From the NCBI GenBank assembly GCA_000611775.1, contig KK106983.1:4655818-4719817 (forward strand): a stretch of DNA of 64,000 nucleotides. Reading direction: 5' to 3'. Source of the DNA: Umbilicaria muhlenbergii. Its lineage: Eukaryota; Ascomycota; Lecanoromycetes; Umbilicariales; Umbilicariaceae. The translations under genes and the position numbers were made by a program. Position 1 is the stretch's first letter. Each line of letters starts with the position of its first letter. Under the pieces are notes generated by a model that was not told where the DNA came from, did no database searches, and saw nothing but the letters and a program-made list of their open reading frames with translations. Shown piece by piece: positions 59,730-64,000 of the stretch.

Positions 59730-60975
59730 GTAGAGTAGGGTGTAGGCGCCCCTTGAGTGGCTTTATGCGTCAAGGTACGGGAAGGGCAGTCAAATTCGTG
59801 GCATCTTGTGATGGACACATCACATGAGAGATGAGAGAAGCAGGGGTTTGAAGGGGGGGAAGGTATTCAATTTATATGGTTAGTCGAACTGCAGACGCAT
59901 AGGATAGGATATGCTGACTGCGATCACAATCACTCTACTCTGTTGTATTGCAGGCAAAGGTACCTAACCCACATCTTCGTTCTTCAAGTAGACAAGGTAG
60001 TTATGAACTTGGTGGTGTGGTCCACGTTGGTGCTCATATTGGTAACACACCGGTATGAGCGCGGAAGAGGAAGAGGAAGAGGAAGAGGAAGAGAGCCTAA
60101 GTACATGTAGGAAGTGAAAGAAGCGTAGGGCTGAATTAATTCCGATGCGGCTGCGGCTGCGGCTCGCTCCCTAGGCTGAGGAGGCTGCCGTGTGTGCCCG
60201 AGCCGAGTTCCGGGGTCAGGGGGGTGTGTGGGAGCGCAAGGAAAGGACGATGGCGTCGTTGGGCATGAAATAAAGGTCAGGGACGAGGACGGTGCAGAGT
60301 AAGGTAGTACTCCTGGTGTGCTCAGTACTCCGAGTGTGCTCATCTCTCAGACTGCTATACAGCACATGGGAATTGGCAACAAGGCCATCCTCACCATCGA
60401 CCTTACTCCGGAGTAGATACCATACTAGTTTGATCGCAAGTTCACCACCGTCCAAGCTACCTCGCTCGTCACGCTTGTCCCTTGTCCCTTGTTCCTTGTC
60501 CATAAGGTACGACTAGGTACTATACTCCTACCCGCGGGCAGCCGATGCAAGCTTCCTTAGCTTCCATTATTTGTTGACTCTTGTCAATCCTTGCCCGTCC
60601 TTACCAACGCTGACGTATTCGTCTTACTGTCGTTTGCACACTTTGGCTTCCCACCATCCTTTCAACGGCTCAGGCACCGTACTCTTTCCCCCCCTTCTAC
60701 TTCCTTTCCAGCTTCGCCACAGGAGCGCGCGGCCAATTGCACTGCACGCCTTGGGAATCCCAACCACAAACAAACATCGCAGGCGCGACAGTAGCAGAAA
60801 ACATCTCCAGTCTCGCACTACATCGAGGCCGTGCCTCGAATACATCCTCGTTATCTGGTCTTGGGCGACAGCACACACATCGGCAAAGTGCTTTGTTCCT
60901 GGGCATATCCATTCGGCTTCCTCGACGTACCCTCACTCAACAGCTCCGAACCTCACCGAAAGCGATCCTCCCGTC
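59730..60975. promoter_or_regulatory. Intergenic region: helicase 3' end and upstream region of the membrane-protein gene
   Basis: About 1.2 kb. It contains a purine hexamer array (GGAAGA repeated about five times, 60061-60093), a GCGGCT array near 60146-60164, and pyrimidine-rich tracts at 60680-60720 that are typical of fungal promoters. Open frames on either strand are fragmentary, with low-complexity products, and I do not regard them as genes. Confidence 0.5.
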
Positions 60976-62351
60976 ATGTGGTACTTGTCTTTCTGGATTT
61001 TTCCCCTCATCAGCGCGTTCACATGGCTTGGTATGTCTGCAGCACCTTGCCTGGTCTCGTTCAAACGCAAAACACTCATGCCGTGTGCAGGTATGCTGCT
61101 GGCGATGTTCGTGGTATGGGAGGTTGAGGGCCAGTAAGCTCTAGGGCCGTTGTTGAACGTACACAGGCTTCATCGTTGACAGCTGATAGCCCGCATTACT
61201 CCTCGATGAGTTCAAAGCAACATATTGCGTAAGAAAGACCCTTTTATATGCATCCGAGGCTTAGGCGCTGATCGTCTCAGCTATATCTCAGGTACATCCA
61301 ACACATTTAGAGTAAGCTTATGGCGTCCTGACTAATTCCTGCAAGATATTGGCGCCCAAGGACTCAAACCCCTCTTCATTGCCGGCTGCTGCGTCACGAC
61401 CATCTTCCTGGACCTGTCTTTTCTGTCCGAACGATGGCTGCGGCACACAGGTCAACTGGCTAGGAACACTGGCGTGGCCGAGAAGTGGCTGTCAGCGCTG
61501 TCAAGTAAAGCCAGCCAGCACCCAGGAGGTCTTCGGACGATGTACTGACGCCTCTAGTCGTATTCGCCATCGCGGGCACATGCGGCCTAATACTTCTCTC
61601 GATTTTCGACACACTTCGCCATCCTCGCTTACATGATGGATTCCTCTTACTTTTCATGTAAAGTATCCGCGGCTCAGTATGGCAGTGAGGTCGTATTTGT
61701 TGACGGTCGATTAGTGCTGGCTACGTGATCTCAGCTATAATTATATGCGCAGAATATCAGCGTCTCGGCGTTCACTTCCGGCAACATCGCATTCTAAGGA
61801 TCTCCTTTTGGCTCAAGTTGGCCTTTATTCTGGTCGAAGGTAATGGATGAATGCCCAGATATTTTCCCGCTTCACTGACTTCCTGCTTCTAGTTGCTCTG
61901 GCGATCGTCTTCGCTGTTACAAATTTCACCAATGGCACAGAGAATGTGGCCGCCGTATTAGGTGAGTTTCATTCTCAAGGGGGGAACAGAAGTAAGGATA
62001 TTAACAATGTTCTTTGCAGAATGGGTCGTGGCGTTGATCTTCACCTTCTATGTTCTAACCTTCTTCGTTGATTTACTTCCTGCTGTTCGAAACAAGCATC
62101 ATACCGGCAGTGGCGCGCCCCAAGTCGAGATGGGGCACGCCAATGGCGGCTCTCATCTCACAGATGATTATTCGTCGAACGGGCAAGTCCCACTGAACAG
62201 CCAACACGGGTACGCCGGCGACGCGACCCCCAGTGGCGTCGGGCATCGAGCAAGAGCTGGGCGAGACGCGTACTATGAGAACGGCGGCTACGAAAACGGC
62301 CCATTGCCCCGTCAGCCAAACAACAAACCCATCGCAGCGCAAAACTTCTAG
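60976..62351 (+). CDS. Frag1/DRAM/Sfk1 family membrane protein
   Basis: Nine exons: 60976-61030, 61091-61133, 61190-61228, 61281-61291, 61346-61504, 61558-61657, 61715-61839, 61893-61961 and 62020-62351. They join into 310 residues with every junction in frame. Introns are 52-60 bp. Exon 4 is only 11 nt (CTATATCTCAG, giving Y-I-S). The protein starts MWYLSFWIFPLISAFTWLG, has a HPHYSSMSS lumenal or outer loop, DIGAQGLKPLF, and about six membrane spans (ends FYVLTFFVDLLPAV). A polar, Gly/Asn-rich cytosolic tail follows from about residue 225. Frag1/DRAM/Sfk1 proteins sit in plasma or endo-lysosomal membranes; yeast Sfk1 works with the PI4-kinase Stt4 and in phospholipid asymmetry. The ortholog within the family is not resolved. 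It converges with the next gene. Confidence 0.85.
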
Positions 62352-62883
62352 ACCATCAATATTCTCACATTGCAGAAGTGCTTAATGTATAAAAATAACA
62401 TAGGGGACTTGGTCAGGAGCTTGGATTGGATCATTCTGTACGTATTAAGAGCACGCTGCATAATGTAGAAGATACCATAGACCGCTACATAACGCGCTTG
62501 TTAGAATCAATCAATGAAATATTCTACCGTCAATAGGGGTTTTAATGCGGGCCATGTGCACGATCAATTATCCAAAAACGAGTGCGCACACATTGTGTGG
62601 ATATTACGGGAGCGCCAGGGGCGACGGAAAGATAGAAATGACATCTCTCAAACTTCGCGCCCTTGCTCCACCGTCAACAGCAGAAGCAGCAGTAGCAGCC
62701 GCATACGTAGGAACGGGTGTAGCGAGCAGCATGAATACCAGACGGGTGGCAGGTGGTGAGACGTCGCACGAAACTGAAAACAACGCCGCCGTAAGAAGGC
62801 CATCCAAGCGATCAAACTCTCCCCCACGGTAGCGTATGTGCGTCTACTCAGTGCTGTCCTCCTCCAGCTCCTCCTCCTCTTCC
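62352..62883. other. Convergent 3' intergenic region
   Basis: Holds the 3' ends of two converging genes. Some GC-rich triplet-like sequence (AGCAGAAGCAGCAGTAGCAG) lies near 62680-62700. Short open frames here lack family features, and I see no RNA gene. Confidence 0.4.
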
Positions 62884-64000
62884 TTAAAGATCCTCTTGAA
62901 AGCGTGAATCCCTCACCGGGCTATCCGACACCCTCCCCACGGTGCCAAAGGTGGGCGGGGGGGCCAATTTCTCGTCGAAATGGTCCCTTGCCTCCTCGAA
63001 TTCCTCCCCTTGAGAACTGACCGTATCCGCGCGGCGGAGATCCGAACGGCCTCGGCCGGTCTCACCGTGGCTGGAAAGGGAGCTGACTGAAGAGGTGCTC
63101 CGACGTCGGGCCTTGCCGCCTGCCTCCGCACCAGTGGCAGTATGATGATGGTCGTCATCCTCCTCCGCCGCTCCCCTCTCGTCGCTGTCACGGGACTCCT
63201 GCCGGCCCGCCATGGCAACCTCGCGCACCGATGACTCGTGACCGTCATCACTGGTGGTGCTTGCAACATGGACCTTGTCGGCTGCGCCACTTCCAACGGC
63301 CTTGCTGCTGCTTTCGGCTGTGGGCATCACTTCCGGTTTGCTGGCCTTGCTTGCGCGACGAGAGAACTTATTCTTCAACCACGAAGAGACTTTGGACTCA
63401 CCCTTGGGCGAGGCAGGGGACGTTTGCGGCCCAGTGGCAGTCGTGTGCGTAGTCGGCTCGACTCGGCCGCCGGCGCGCTCCGCGTTGGTTGCCGGGGCGG
63501 CTACCGCTGTGGCTGGGGTCTCCGCTACAACAGTGGGCGAAGATACATCTCCCCCGACTTGTGCTTCCTTTGTTTCCAGCTCTTGATCAACAACAGGTGC
63601 GGACAAGACCCGTTCAGCAACCGACAATGCATGATCTTGGGACATTGGTGCAGGTGTACCCCCTTCCACGGAGTCAGATGCAGGTGCAGACGTTGCATCA
63701 ACAGCTGCAGACTCTGGTACAAGCGTAGAGACTTGCTCATGGGCGGGTACGGTTGTCTTTATCGGGTCTGACTCGTTCTGGGGCCCTGCTTCAATGGCCG
63801 GCGTGCTTGCCTCATCCTCCACTTTTGAACCCGTTTCGACCTTAGCTTTGGCTGGTTGTGTAGAAATTGGTTCGAGCCTAGGGATGGGGTCGAGAGCGGG
63901 AGCTTCAGAATCAACAATGGTCTCCTCTATGGGCGCCCCGGCGATTGGCTTGGAGATGACCATTGGGCTCCTCGGTTTGCGTTTTGACTCGTCGCGAAGC
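62884..64000 (-). CDS. C-terminal part of a low-complexity protein, possibly eisosome-related
   Basis: The minus-strand frame is open from the window edge to TAA at 62884-62886 (at least 371 residues; the Met at 63963 is internal, since the frame stays open to 64000 as DESKRKPRSP). It is rich in Ala, Pro, Glu, Ser and Thr and probably disordered. A basic amphipathic patch, SSWLKNKFSRRASKASK, lies at about 63335-63390, a Ser-rich segment (STSSVSSLSSHGETGRGR) near 63040-63100, and the end is EARDHFDEKLAPPPTFG then SPVRDSRFQEDL. From memory, fungal proteins annotated as Eis1-like or LEA-domain-like share such an ending and a WLKxKFSRR patch, which could bind the plasma membrane; this is a weak assignment. 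No intron is needed in the visible part. The N-terminal portion lies outside the window. Confidence 0.7.
   Translation of the reverse strand, partial: LRDESKRKPRSPMVISKPIAGAPIEETIVDSEAPALDPIPRLEPISTQPAKAKVETGSKVEDEASTPAIEAGPQNESDPIKTTVPAHEQVSTLVPESAAVDATSAPASDSVEGGTPAPMSQDHALSVAERVLSAPVVDQELETKEAQVGGDVSSPTVVAETPATAVAAPATNAERAGGRVEPTTHTTATGPQTSPASPKGESKVSSWLKNKFSRRASKASKPEVMPTAESSSKAVGSGAADKVHVASTTSDDGHESSVREVAMAGRQESRDSDERGAAEEDDDHHHTATGAEAGGKARRRSTSSVSSLSSHGETGRGRSDLRRADTVSSQGEEFEEARDHFDEKLAPPPTFGTVGRVSDSPVRDSRFQEDL

Noticed and set aside
59984-60503. Overlapping open frames on both strands upstream of the Frag1-type gene
   Set aside because: Products are low-complexity (Leu/Pro from GGAAGA runs) with no family features, in a promoter-like region.
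62545-62832. 95-codon plus-strand frame downstream of the Frag1-type gene
   Set aside because: No recognisable domain; it overlaps other frames and lies in the convergent 3' region.
1-64000. tRNA and rRNA genes
   Set aside because: I looked for GTTCGAA-type T-loops and rRNA-like blocks and found no convincing cloverleaf; a tRNAscan or Infernal run would settle it.

Overview
The window looks like part of a filamentous ascomycete chromosome (Pezizomycotina, plausibly a Dothideomycete; the class is inference). The reasons are: short 50-70 bp introns with CTAAY or CTGAC branch sites, Ty3 chromoviruses and Fot1/pogo-type transposons, an Irc20/SHPRH-type helicase, a Frag1/DRAM/Sfk1 membrane protein, and a sharp split between an AT-rich, repeat-filled compartment (1 to about 54.8 kb) and a balanced gene-bearing compartment (about 54.85 to 64 kb).

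The AT-rich compartment is a stack of nested transposable elements, nearly all broken by C-to-T and G-to-A transitions. CpG is almost absent while CpA and TpG remain plentiful. Five copies of one Ty3-type family (A, minus strand, about 230 bp LTRs that begin TGTCAGG and end CCTGACA) lie at 3.1-8.1, 15.0-17.5, 33.9-39.7, 44.2-50.0 and 50.0-53.3 kb. A second Ty3-type family (B) has a plus-strand copy at 18.7-21.4 kb and a minus-strand copy at 31.8-44.2 kb that is split by A3 and carries a solo LTR. A third family (C), a chromovirus of about 8.2 kb at 23.0-31.2 kb, has 280 bp LTRs and a perfect CTGTA target duplication, and sits inside an older copy of itself. The first 3.1 kb is the 3'-truncated relic of a fourth reverse-transcriptase lineage. 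DNA transposons include two Fot1/pogo copies (one inserted head-to-head into the other), two copies of a roughly 0.9 kb MITE-like element whose central block is inverted between copies, and an 809 bp hAT-type nonautonomous element with an 8 bp target duplication.

Within this desert, 11.86-14.3 kb is an island with normal CpG content. It holds a 56 bp minisatellite running into an assembly gap (12489-13036) and one likely functional gene (13219-14271) for a single-pass, Ser/Thr-rich cell-surface protein. A second gap (28464-29234) lies inside element C2.

The gene-bearing end holds three genes. The first is a five-exon SNF2-RING-helicase gene of the Irc20/SHPRH type (55168-59729, plus). The second is a nine-exon Frag1/DRAM/Sfk1 membrane protein gene with an 11-nt micro-exon (60976-62351, plus). 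The third is the C-terminal part of a large low-complexity protein, possibly eisosome-related (62884 to beyond 64000, minus). The second and third converge. I see no operon-like or pathway link among the three. All coordinates and alignments were read by eye; splice models rest on frame closure, splice signals and family knowledge.
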